NCBI GenBank assembly: GCA_027579435.1 | Contig: JANBPK010000272.1 | Span: 1-13,955 of the forward strand | Reading direction: 5' to 3' | Origin: Candolleomyces eurysporus | Lineage: Eukaryota; Basidiomycota; Agaricomycetes; Agaricales; Psathyrellaceae | DNA: 13,955 bases | In this document: piece by piece, positions 1 through 8,971 of the stretch | How the letters are laid out: the number at the start of each line of letters is the position of its first letter | How positions within the stretch are numbered: position 1 is the first letter of the stretch | The notes under the pieces: model-generated | What the model was told of the DNA's origin: nothing | The model's input: only the letters and a program-made list of their open reading frames with translations | Database searches by the model: none | Translations under genes and position numbers: made by a program

Positions 1-607
1 TTGACCATCGCCTACGTCGGCGACGCCAACAACATCCTCAACGACATGTTGGTGACCTACCCTCGTCTTGGCCACCAGCTCCGCGTCGCCTCTCCCCCCC
101 GCCTACCGCGCCCCCCACGGAGGTGTGGTCCAGGGTCGAGGAGCTCGGATGCGACAAGGGCATCTGGTGGGGCACCGACCCGCGCGAAGCCGTCAAAGGC
201 GCTGACGTCGTCGTCACCGATACCTGGATCTCCATGGGCCAGGAAGCCGAGAAGGCTGAACGCCTCCAAGCGTTCGACGGCTACCAGGTGACCGAGCAGC
301 TGTGCGAAGAGGGAGGAGCGAATCCCGATTGGAAGTTCATGCATTGCTTGCCGAGGAAGCAGAACGAGGTTGATGATGAGGTGTTTTATGGCCCGAGGAG
401 TTTGGTGTTCCCCGAGGCGGATAACAGGAAGTGGACGATCATGGCGTTGTTTGAGTGAGTGGATTCCGTTCTTTCTTTGTTTGCCTATCTGGGGTTGGAA
501 ACTTGGACTCACACGAACCTTTTTTTCCTCGTAGTAACCTCTTTGGAAAATGGGCCCATGGTCTCCCGCCCAGGGACCAAAGGAAGGAAGACGAGGACGA
601 CGATTGA
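1..607 (+). CDS. ARG3: Ornithine carbamoyltransferase, C-terminal part (5' end outside window; apparent frameshift)
   Basis: The enzyme joins carbamoyl phosphate and ornithine to make citrulline in arginine synthesis, usually in fungal mitochondria. Seen: [14 protein letters not shown] in frame 1, then in frame 3 the ornithine-binding loop DTWISMGQE (219-245) and the catalytic HCLPR motif (342-356). The two frames meet in a C-rich stretch (C7 at 94-100, C6 at 111-116). One base appears to be missing there, because conserved sequence continues on both sides. A sequencing error is likelier than a dead gene, since everything downstream is intact. An intron of 80 bp at 455-534 (GTGAGT donor, CTCAC branch at 508-512, TAG acceptor) avoids the in-frame TGA at 456. 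It leads to a final exon at 535-607 encoding NLFGKW and an acidic EDEDDD tail. ARG3 is the yeast name; other fungi use argB or arg-12. The enzyme call is firm; the frame break and its cause are less sure. Confidence 0.9.
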
Positions 608-1355
608 TCCATATTGATCTATCTAACTGTCGCTAATCCTCTTCCTGTCCTTACCACCTCCTTTGTCCTTGTTACTATCACTGAAGTCAATCTTCACCAA
701 AATTGCTACATATCTAGTTCCTTTGAAAGCCTGCTTTGGACCGAGCGCGTAGCACGCACCTGTCGTCGAGTACTGGGAGTGGGAGTCACCGGCAATGATA
801 ACCCTTGCAAGTTTCCGTGTACCTCACTGTGACTCTCACGTCGATTCGTTGGAGCGGTATGTAGCTGCATGGTCACTGGTCACTGTCACCAGTCTTCTGG
901 CCCTGATGCAAATACAGAACTGACAGCAAGGAAAGGGGTCGGCGGAAGGGCAAGTCGCGAGCGGCAGAGTAAATTCGATCTGCGTCGGTTCGTTTCAACT
1001 CTTGAGTCGTCCTCAGGCCTCAGGCCTTCTCACTCAACACTTCTGTCTCTCGCTAGTACAGGTTTTCGATGTCCTCGTCCTGGAGCCTGATGCATGCTAC
1101 TCCGTAGCCGGCGCCCGGTCAGCGGTATCATTTACTGCAGGTTCACGGCGATATTGAAACGGGACGTGTTTGGTAACCGATGTTGTGAGGGATAATGTGT
1201 GGAAGAAGAGGCGTAACTGGACATGGCTGCACATATCCATAGTTTTGATTCTTGAGAACAGAGCCGGACGCTAATATCGTGGGATCATCCGATTGTTATC
1301 GTCCGAGGTTCTTGAAAGCCCTTTGCGCACTTCGTCTTTGCACTTCGTCGATCCC
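608..1355. other. Intergenic: unrecognised DNA, then left edge of the array and copy 1 promoter block
   Basis: From 608 to about 1065 I see no gene. The short open frames at 614-832 and 869-1090 resemble nothing and lack splice or codon support. Minor features are CCTCAGG repeated twice (1011-1024) and GGTCACT repeated twice (about 871-884). From about 1065 the sequence aligns with the upstream blocks of the other array units: a GCCTGATGC...ACTCCGTAGCCGG stretch, a degenerate promoter block near 1120-1150, and the GTGGAAGAAGAGGCG...GGACATGG block near 1199-1225 that precedes most copies. The left edge of the tandem array is therefore placed near 1065, estimated by eye. Confidence 0.55.
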
Positions 1356-2348
1356 ATGAGCGGTCTCTCTAGTTTTGATCGGTTCTCAGACCTACCTGAA
1401 GACATCGGACGCACAGTCTTCGAGCTCGCAGCGGAGAATGGGGACGGTCCGCGTTGCGCACTCGTATCAAAGAGAGTGCAGTTCTGGTGAGCTATCGTCT
1501 TGCATGGTGCAATAGAACCTAACGGATGAGCAAACTATAGGGTGGAGCCCAAAATCTACTACAGGGTCATGCTGCAACACGCAGCCGTTGCGAAACTTTT
1601 CTGTCGCACATTGCTCGACCCAGAGACCAGCAAACCTCCAGAATTCTTCGCCACACATATCAAGATATTCGTCGTCGCCGAGTTCAGCGTCAGAGAAGAG
1701 ATCGTAGCCGCCCTGAAAAAGTGCCTCGGGGTTCAAACTCTTGTGATCTGGGATAGTAGTAGCAGCATCCAAGAGGTTTTCAGCTCCACTGACACCTTGC
1801 CGAACCCAACTGGGGTATCTATCTGGATCCCCGAAGTACAAGACGATGCCTTCCACTCCCCAATCTTTCGAAATGTCACCCACTTGGACCTTGCGTGTTT
1901 CCAGGATGACGATTTGAAGCAAGTGAAAGATCTTTCCCAGCTGAATTGTCTGACGCACTTTTCCCTTGGCCTTTACTATCATTCGAGTAGTCCCGCGGGA
2001 ATGGCGAGAGAAGCCCTGCGCCTGTGTGCTTCAAAGCTCCGCATCCTTATCATCTGGTGCTTTGAAGATCACATGTCGGAATCGCACATCTGCTTTGGCG
2101 ATATCAAGGCTATTTGGGAAGGGGAAGTTGACATGCGTGCAATCACCGGTTGCATGTACGGTGGACCGGCGTCGGAGCCATTGGGGATCTATCGCCAATA
2201 TACCGATAGACTTGAGGATTGGGCTGGGACAAGTGTTGACCCAGAGAACAATTTCTGGGCTCAAGCTGAAGCAGCGATCCAAGGCCGAAGACAACGTCTG
2301 GAACAGGTCAGGAGTATAACTTCTCGCTCCATGGTATTGTTTCACTGA
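1356..2348 (+). CDS. F-box-like / LRR-like protein, array copy 1
   Basis: Exons 1356-1486 and 1541-2348 give 312 residues. The 54-bp intron has a GTGAGC donor, CTAAC branch at 1519-1523 and TAG acceptor, and splits the Trp-44 codon. Residues 10-52 form an F-box-like domain: DLPEDIGRTVFELAAENG, then LVSKRVQFW and VEPKIYYR. The rest is LRR-like, with hydrophobic strands near 84-89, 110-115, 156-162, 181-188 and 210-216, and a conserved WAGTSVDPENNFWAQAE segment at 271-287. Inferred role: SKP1-binding adaptor that brings a target to an SCF ubiquitin ligase. The ATG at 1356 is chosen because the upstream ATG found in sister genes is ATC here. It lacks three residues present in other copies near 139-150. 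First unit of the array; the promoter block is degenerate. Its C-terminus could be altered by a possible second intron (2307-2379). Family call firm, target unknown. Confidence 0.83.
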
Positions 2349-3625
2349 CAGTAAATTCTACGTATCTCGTGGCCTCTAGCGTGGAGTGAGCTCTGGCTGA
2401 ACACCGGATTGGAAATCCTTCAATTCAAAGATTTATTGGTATTTAATCAAGGAATACGACTCACGAGATGTACTGAATAACTCCGTGTATTGACGAAATC
2501 GAGTGCCCTTCGCTTTGTCAACGGGCACGCTGGACTGCGGAGCACCTCACTTCACTTAGCAGGAAAAAATCACGTTGGGGATTGTCTCCGTCTCAGGTCC
2601 GGAATAGAACTTGTCGTTCTCCCGGAGACACCTCTGTCTCCTCCTATCCTCTTGGTACTACCACTACTCATCATACCGACGAACTCTCTCCAAGCCCGAC
2701 GTGAGTATATATCCTCCAAACTCTCATCGAGACCTGGCAGGCAAACCCCTGGTGTCTCGTTGTTCCTCCTGACGCGAATCGCTTCGCTTGATTAGGGCAA
2801 GTGCAGATTTCTCTACTAAAATGATAATTTGCTCGCGGTTAACTTGGCATCCGCTACAGCTATGCTATCTCCCAGCAAACGGGGGAGAATGGTACACAAG
2901 ACTGGATGACAAATTCGATCTGGACGAGCACCAGGAAGAGAATGCGTTGCTCATGCGGGCCCTCATCCGTCTGCTCAGTCGAACGTGATCCTGTCCCTCC
3001 CAAGTCGCGGAGTAAACCTAGTTTCTATGACATTGGGATTGGGAGTCCAGGTTTGTGCAGATTCATCATAGGGATGGATCTATATTCCTATCTCTCGGAC
3101 TGACTGCAATTTGGCTCAAGAAATAAAGGGCTTGGGTTCCTCGGACTCGGATGATGTATAAGCGAAAGTCGGAGGGACGGAAGATTGATTCGCTCTTTCG
3201 TTTGGTCAAGATCGATATATGTATAAGGTCTCTTCTGCTTGCCGCTCCCTCTGTTTCTTCATTATCTGATACGTTCAAGTGACCGCTATCCTATCTGCCT
3301 CTATTTGGCATGGATTCTCCGTGTTTGGATCTGACTGCCATGTCCGCCGTTGACTTCGTGAAGAGGATTAGCTCCTCATCGTCGTCCCGAAGCCCGAAGC
3401 CCGATGCTTGCTCCATGGCTGGCGCATATTTTAGTTGACCCCAAAACTAGGTCCGCTACCCGAGTTTGTGAAAGATAGTTTGTAGAGAAGGAGGCGCAAT
3501 TGGACATCGGACACATCTCCGGGCAATCGGGGCGATAGTACTAATTATCGTGGGATGATCCGCCTGCTATCGTCCAATTCAGTTGAAAGCGGTTTGCGAA
3601 CTTCGTTTTGCACTTCGTCGGTCCT
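2349..3625. other. Long spacer 1-2, with decayed relic of a small spliced gene
   Basis: 1277 bp without an intact gene. It begins with the shared 3' block (CTCTAG at 2374-2379, then a 32-codon open stretch ending in TAA at 2480). A segment at about 2590-3071 matches the possible small gene in the next spacer but is broken: the start is ATA (2673), the donor GTGAGTATAT at 2701 remains, the acceptor reads CGG instead of CAG (2836-2838), and a TGA interrupts the frame at 2907. A CCCGAAG-type 7-bp unit repeats three times at 3386-3406. The upstream block of copy 2 occupies about 3420-3625. No RNA gene or mobile element is seen. Confidence 0.5.
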
Positions 3626-4632
3626 ATGGACGTTCACTCCAGTTTTAATCAGTTCGCCGACCTACCTGAAGACATCGGACGTACAGTCTTCGAGTTTGCA
3701 GCAGAGAATGGGGACGGTCCGCGTTGTGCGCTCGTATCAAGGAGAGTGCAGTTTTGGTGAGCTTGGATTGCGGGGTGCAATGTTGGATTCTAGAACTTAA
3801 CGTATGAGCAAACTATAGGGTTGAGCCCAAAATCTACTACAGGGTCTTGCTACAAAGCGAAACCGTTGCGGACCTTTTCTGTCGCACATTGCTCGATCCA
3901 GAGACCAGCAAACCTCCAGAGTTCTTCGCAACACATATCAAGATATTCGTCGTTGCCTCCATCAGCTTCAGTAAAGAGATCGCAACCGCCCTGAAAATGT
4001 GTCGTAGCCTTCGGAATCTTCTGATCTGGGATAATAGTAGCAACATGCAAGATATCTTCAACCCCACTGAACCCTCGGTGAGCCCAACCGGGATATCTAT
4101 CTGTGGACGAACGATCGCCGAAGCACAGGAAGATATCTTCCGCTCCTCAATCTTCCAAAACGTTACCCACCTGGACCTTGCATGTTTCGACGATGACGAT
4201 TTGAAGCAAGCGAGAAGTCTTTCTCAGCTGAGGTTTCTGACACACCTTTCCCTTGACCTTCGCTATCCTTCGAGTAGTCCTGCGCAAATGGCAAGAGAAG
4301 CGCTGCGCCTGTGTGCTTCAGAGCTCCGCATCCTTATAATCTGGTGCTATCGAGGTCACTTCGTCAAATCGCACACCAGCTATGGTGACATCAAAGCTAT
4401 TTGGGATGGGGAAGTTGACATGCGTGCAATCACCGGTTGCATGTATGGGAGTCCTCCTGAACCTTTGGCAATCGATCGCCAGGATACCGATATACTTGAG
4501 GATTGGGCTGGGACAAGTGTTGACCCAGAGAACAATTTCTGGGCTCAAGCTGAGGCGGTAGTCCAAGCCAGAAGACAACGTCTGGAACAGGTCAGGAGTA
4601 TAACCTCTCACTCCATAGTATTGTTTCACTGA
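3626..4632 (+). CDS. F-box-like / LRR-like protein, array copy 2
   Basis: Exons 3626-3756 and 3819-4632 encode 314 residues, with a 62-bp intron (GTGAGC donor, TTAAC branch, TAG acceptor) in the same phase as copy 1. The F-box-like exon starts MDVHSSFNQFADLPEDIG and ends LVSRRVQFW; the second exon opens VEPKIYYRVLL with Val as GTT. It has the full GRTIAEAQEDIF stretch that copy 1 partly lacks, and ends SHSIVLFH. The ATG at 3626 is the only reasonable start: the upstream ATGATCCG at 3555 opens a different frame that overlaps the F-box and would act as an upstream ORF. In the long exon it groups with copies 1 and 3. Nothing breaks the frame. Function is inferred from family only (SCF substrate adaptor). 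A second 3' intron at 4591-4663 is possible. Confidence 0.83.
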
Positions 4633-5948
4633 CAGTACATTCTACGTATCTCGTGGCCTCTAGCGTGGAGTGAGCTCTGGCTGAACACCGAATTAGACAT
4701 CCTTCAATTCAAAAAAGATTTATTAGTATTTGATCAAGGAATACGACTCACGAGATGTACTGAATAATTCCATGTATCGACAAATTCGAGTGCCCTTCGC
4801 TGTGCCAACGGCCACGCTGGACTCCGGAGCACCTTACTTCCCTTGACAGGAAGAAATCACGTTGGGGATTGTCTCCGTCCCAGATTCGGAATAGGAAAAC
4901 CTCTGACTCTTCCTATCCTCTTGGTAATACCACTGCTCATCATGCCAACAAATTCTCTCCAAGCCAGACGTAAGTATATATCCTCCGACCTCTCATCGAG
5001 GCCCGGTAGGGAACCCCTACCGGGTCTCGTTCCTCCTGATGCGAATCGTTTTGCTTGATTTGGGGTAAGTGTAAATTTCTTCACTAAAATGATAATTTTG
5101 TCGCAGTCAACTTGGCATCCGCTACAGATATGCTATCTCCCAGCAAACGAGGGAGAATGGTAAATGAGACTGGGCAAATTCAATCTGGACGAGCGTCAGG
5201 AAGAGGACGCGTTGCTCATGCGGGCCCTCGTCCGTCAGCCCGTTTGAACGTAACTCTGTTCCCTCCAAGTCACAAAATCAACCTGATTTCTATGACATTC
5301 GGATTAGGAGTCCAAGTCTGTGCAGAATCATTTCGGAAACACCTTTTGATGAACCCATCGCACGTCGTCCATGAATCTATATTTCTATCTCTCGGACTGA
5401 CTGCATTTTGGCTCAAGAATAGGAACAAAATAAAGGGCTTGGGTTCCTCGGACTCGGATGATGTAAAGGCGAAAGTCAGAGGGACGGACCCAAGATTGAT
5501 TTGCTCTTTCGTTTGTGGTTAGGATCAGTCTATGTATAACGTCTTTTCTGCTTGCCGCTCCCTCTCTTAACTCATTATTTAATATGTTCAAGTGACCACT
5601 ATCCTATCTGCTTACGCTATTTGGTATAGATTCTCCATGTTTGAATCCGGCTACCATGTCCGCTGTTGACTTCGTAAAGAGGATTAACTCCGCATCGTCG
5701 TCCCGAAGCCAGATGTCAGATGCTTACTCCGGGGCCGGCGCATATTTTAGTTTCAGTTCACCCAAAAATATGTCCGCTACCCGAGTTTGTGAGCGATAGT
5801 TTGTGGAAGAGGCGCAATCGGACATGGAGGCATATATCCCTAATTTTCTAATTTGAGGGCAATCGGGGCTAGTTATCGTGGGATGATCATGATCCGGCTG
5901 CTATGGTCAAGTCTCTTCCGCACTTCGTCTTCGCACTTTCTTGATCCC
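4633..5948. other. Long spacer 2-3, holding the best-preserved small-gene candidate
   Basis: 1316 bp. It opens with the shared 3' block (CTCTAG acceptor-like site at 4658-4663 and a 33-codon open stretch). The central part holds the possible two-exon ORF at 4942-5522, listed separately. It ends with the upstream block of copy 3 (about 5730-5948), including GGCGCATATTTTAG and TGTGGAAGAGGCGCAAT. This spacer aligns with spacer 1-2 along most of its length. Both contain about 330 bp (here about 5057-5395) missing from all later spacers. Confidence 0.5.
4942..5522 (+). CDS. Possible small two-exon ORF of unknown function (147 residues), or a relic
   Basis: A CT-rich stretch (about 4900-4940) leads to CATC-ATG-CC at 4942. 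A 28-base exon is followed by a strong donor GTAAGTATAT at 4970 and a CAG acceptor ending at 5106, giving a 137-bp intron. Joining them keeps phase with the open frame 5107-5522, for 147 residues. The protein begins MPTNSLQAR, has a basic SPSKRGR...SGRASGRGR region at about residues 20-43, and an SSDSDD acidic patch near the end. I recognise no family. Against it: the intron is longer than the others here, a different frame of the same segment (5164-5247) is also protein-like, the homologous segments in other spacers are broken, and the tail shifts frame relative to spacer 4-5. It may be the last fairly intact copy of a co-duplicated gene, or chance. Confidence 0.2.
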
Positions 5949-6954
5949 ATGAACGTTCTCTCCAGTTTTAATCGGTTCGCTGACCTACCTGAAGACATCG
6001 GACGTACAGTCTTTGAGTTTGCAGCAGAGAATGGGGACGGTCCGTGCTGTGCACTCGTATCAAAGAGAGTGCAGTTTTGGTAATGTCCTGCATTTTGGTG
6101 CATCGCTGGATCATAGAACTTAACGGATGAGCAAACTTAGGGTGGAGCCCAAAATTTACTACAGGGTCGTGTTAGATTGCGCAGTCGTTGCGGACAGTTT
6201 CTGTCGCACATTGCTCGATCCAGAGACGCGCAAACCTGCAGAATTCTTCGCAACATACATCAAGATATTCGTCGTTTCCTACATCAGCGTCAGTAAAGAG
6301 ATCGTAGCCGCCCTGACAAAGTGTCATGGGATTCAAACTCTTCTCATGTGGGATAGTAATAGCAAGATGCAAGAGATTTTCAGTTCCACTGAACCCTTGC
6401 TGAACCCAACTGGGATATCGATCTGTGGACGAATGATCGCTGAAGGGCAAGACGACATCTTCCAATCCTCGACCTTCCGAAACGTCACCCACCTGGACAT
6501 TACCTGTTTCGACGAGGATGATTTGAAGCAAGCGGGGAATCTTTCCCAGCTGAAGTGTCTAACGCACTTTTCCCTTGACCTTCGCTATGATTCGAGCCGT
6601 CCCGCGCAAATGGCGAGAGAAGTCCTGCGCCTTTGTTCTTCAGAACTCCGCATCCTTATAATCTGGTGCGATCAAGATCACTTCTCCAAATCTCACATCA
6701 ACTATGGTGATATCAAAGCTATTTGGGAAGGGGAAGTTGACGTGCGTGCAATCACCGGTTGCATGTATGGTAAACCTCCGGAACCTTTGGCCATCAAGCG
6801 CCAAGATACCGCCATACTTGGAGACTGGGCTGGGACAAGCGTTGACCCGGAGAACAATTTCTGGGCTCAAGCTGAAGTAGTAATCCAAGGTCGAAGACGA
6901 CGTTTGGAACAGGTTAGGAGTATAACCTCTCACTCAATAGTATTGTTTGGCTGA
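5949..6954 (+). CDS. F-box-like / LRR-like protein, array copy 3
   Basis: Exons 5949-6079 and 6141-6954 give 314 residues, with a 61-bp intron (GTAATG donor, TTAAC branch, TTAG acceptor). The F-box-like exon reads MNVLSSFNRFADLPEDIG and ends LVSKRVQFW. An in-frame ATG upstream (5883, also 5889) would add 20-22 residues rich in Leu, Ser and Arg. That ATG has a purine at -3 whereas 5949 has C, so the longer form (up to 336 residues) is possible. The LRR-like exon belongs with copies 1 and 2. Own features include MWDSNSKM in the loop after the second strand and DQDHFSKS after the IIWC strand. Role inferred from family: SCF adaptor, target unknown. A possible 3' intron spans 6913-6985, with donor GTTAGG rather than GTCAGG. 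Confidence 0.83.
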
Positions 6955-7983
6955 CAGTACATTCTATGTATCTCGTCAACTCTAGCGTGGAGTGAGCTCT
7001 TGCTAAACGCCGAATTGGAGATCCTTCAATTCAAAGGTTTACTGGTAATTAGTCAAGGAATACGATCCACGAGATGCACTGAAATGTATCAACAAAATCA
7101 AACCCCCTTTGCTGATTCAACGGCCACTCTGGGCTCACGAGCACTTTACGTCATTTGGCAGGAGAATCAGGTTGGGGATTGTCCCTACGTCAAGTTCTGA
7201 ATATTACTTGGGGTGGTTCTCGCTGAGACACCCCTGCCCCTTCCTGTCCTCTCACTACCACTGTTCATCACGCCAATGAGCCTCTCCGGCATACTTCCAA
7301 TCTCTCATCGAGACCCGGCAGGCAAATCCTTGGTGTTTTTTGTTTCTCCTGACTCGAATCGCTCTGCTTGTTTTGGGTTGACTGCAGTTTGGTCTAAGAA
7401 CGAGAAAACACAGAAAGGCCTTGGATTCTTCGCACTCGGACGATGCAAAAGCAAAAGTCGGTAGGACCAAAGGATTGATTCGCTAAATCGATATGTGTAT
7501 AACCTCTCTTCTGCTTGTCATTGACACTTCCATTCTCTCCTCGTTATTGACTAAGTTCCAGTGATTGTTTTATTATCTGCCGTACCTTTGTATAGATTCT
7601 CAATGTCCGAATCTGACTGCCAAGTCTACTATCAGAATTCGTGAAGAATATCGACTCCTCGTTCTTCTGAGGCCTGAAGCCTCATGTACACTCTGCGACC
7701 AGTGCATATTTATGTTTGACCACAAAACTATGTAACAGAGAGGGTCTGACCTTATTCTCAGTACCCCAGTGCGCAGTTAGTGGTAGAAAGGCTGACTGCA
7801 CGTTGACAGTGACAGTCAAAACCAACGTGTCTGTCAACTGAAGTTGTGATGAAGCACAATTGGACAATGAGCCCAGATCCGAGGGCGACTGGGCGGCGAT
7901 TATTGTGGGATGATCCGGCTATCATCCAAGGCTAGGCTCTTGGAAGCCTTTTGCGCACTTTGTCTTTGCACTTTGTCGATCCC
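6955..7983. other. Medium spacer 3-4
   Basis: 1029 bp. The shared 3' block runs into an open stretch (to 7198) because the TAA found in copies 1 and 2 is altered. The small-gene candidate is missing here: its start is ACG, the donor is gone, and the sequence jumps from the segment matching about 5056 to that matching about 5395 (junction near 7371). The Lys-rich open stretch at 7379-7464 is the remnant of that candidate's tail. A perfect inverted repeat TGAGGC-5 nt-GCCTCA lies at 7668-7684. The promoter block of copy 4 follows, with CTGAC/TTGAC spaced 11 bp apart at 7792 and 7803 but a TAGAAA in place of a TATA box. Confidence 0.45.
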
Positions 7984-8971
7984 ATGAACAGTGTACCTGA
8001 AGACATCGGACGCACAGTCTTTGAGCTCGCAGCAGAGAATGGGGATGGTCCGCGTTGCGCACTCGTCTCAAAGAGAGTGCAGTATTGGTGAGCTATCGTC
8101 TTGGATGGTGCAATAGAAACTAACGGATGAGCAAACTATAGGGTGGAGCCTAAAATCTACTACAGGGTCATGCTGGAACACCCAACCGTTGCGAACCTTT
8201 TTTTTTCGCACATTGCTCGATCCAGAGACCAGCAAACCTCCAGAATTCTTCGCAACCCATATCAAGGTATTCATCCTTGCCGACATCAAGGTCAATGACG
8301 AGATGGCAGCTGCCCTGGAAAAGTGTTGTGGGGTTAGAACTCTTCTCATCTGGGATCTCGGTCAAAAGACGCAAGAGATTTTCAGCTCCACTGAATCCTT
8401 GCTCTTGCTGAACCCAACTAGGATATCAATCTGTGCATCCGGACGAGTAATCGCTGAAGGACAAGACGGTATCTTCCACCACCCGATATTCCGAAACGTC
8501 ACCCACCTGGACCTTTCCTTTACCAATGAGGAAGATTTGGGGCGATGGGGAAAGAATCTGTCCCAACTGAAGTGTCTGACGCACTTTGCCCTTGAGCTTT
8601 GCTATCATTCAACTAGTCCCGCGCAACTGGCAAGAGAAGCCCTGTGCCTCTGTGCTTCAGAGCTCCGCATCTTTATAATCTGGTGTTATCCACATCACTT
8701 CCATGAATTGCACAGCAACTTTGATGATGTCAAAGCTATATGGAAAGGGGAAGTTGACGTGCGTGCAATCACCGGTTGCATGTACAGTGGACCTGAGGAT
8801 CGTTTGGCGATTTATCGTGATGGTGGCGATATGCTTAAAGATTGGGCTGGGACAAGTGTTGACCCGGAGAATGATTTCTGGGCTCAAGCTGAAGCAGTAG
8901 TCCAAGGCCGAAGACAACGTCTGGAGAAGGTCAGGAGTGTAATCTCTCACCCCATAGTATTCTTTGGCTGA
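7984..8971 (+). pseudogene. F-box-like / LRR-like gene, array copy 4, frameshifted and mosaic
   Basis: Exon 1 is 7984-8087, the intron 8088-8141 (54 bp), and exon 2 runs to 8971. Two defects are seen. First, 27 bp are missing in frame, so the protein would start MNSVPEDIG instead of MNVLSSFDRFSDLPEDIG, losing the front of the F-box. Second, a T9 run at 8198-8206 holds one extra base where sisters read TTCTGT. The frame then stops at 8296-8298, while the other frame stays open for 260 codons to 8971. The long open remainder means the break is either recent or a base-call error. The intron differs from that of copy 1 at only 2 of 54 sites, but the later exon 2 matches copy 5, including shared insertions (LLLLNPT, RWGKNLSQ). 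The upstream ATGATCCGG frame ends in a TGA overlapping the ATG. A possible 3' intron is 8930-9001. Confidence 0.75.

Noticed and set aside
57..512. Minus-strand 151-codon open frame over the first gene
   Set aside because: It is a shadow of the GC-rich ornithine carbamoyltransferase exon and crosses its intron.
870..890. Apparent palindrome around GGTCACTGGTCACTGTCACC
   Set aside because: The arms pair over only about five bases; it is better described as a two-fold GGTCACT direct repeat of no evident function.
614..1090. Two small plus-strand open frames in the first intergenic region
   Set aside because: They have no recognised motif, are not shared with other spacers and have no convincing start context; chance frames are expected at this length.
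1467..1982. Long minus-strand open frames opposite the F-box genes (also near 6172-6531, 11244-11648 and 13101-13544)
   Set aside because: They recur at the same place because they mirror the conserved plus-strand exons, cross the intron and lack splice sites or recognisable motifs. The plus-strand frames explain the sequence.
1966..2319. Second plus-strand frame inside exon 2 (117 codons; similar at 8703-8900 and 10316-10528)
   Set aside because: It overlaps the conserved LRR-like reading frame, which is kept in all copies, while this frame varies in length and start.
3122..3127. AATAAA as a polyadenylation signal for copy 1
   Set aside because: It is almost 800 bp after the stop, and the same spot in other spacers does not keep it; fungal signals are too degenerate to call by eye.
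7668..7684. Perfect 6-bp inverted repeat TGAGGC/GCCTCA as a terminator
   Set aside because: The stem is short, it lies in a promoter-side spacer, and fungal RNA polymerase II genes do not use such hairpins for termination; noted only as local sequence.
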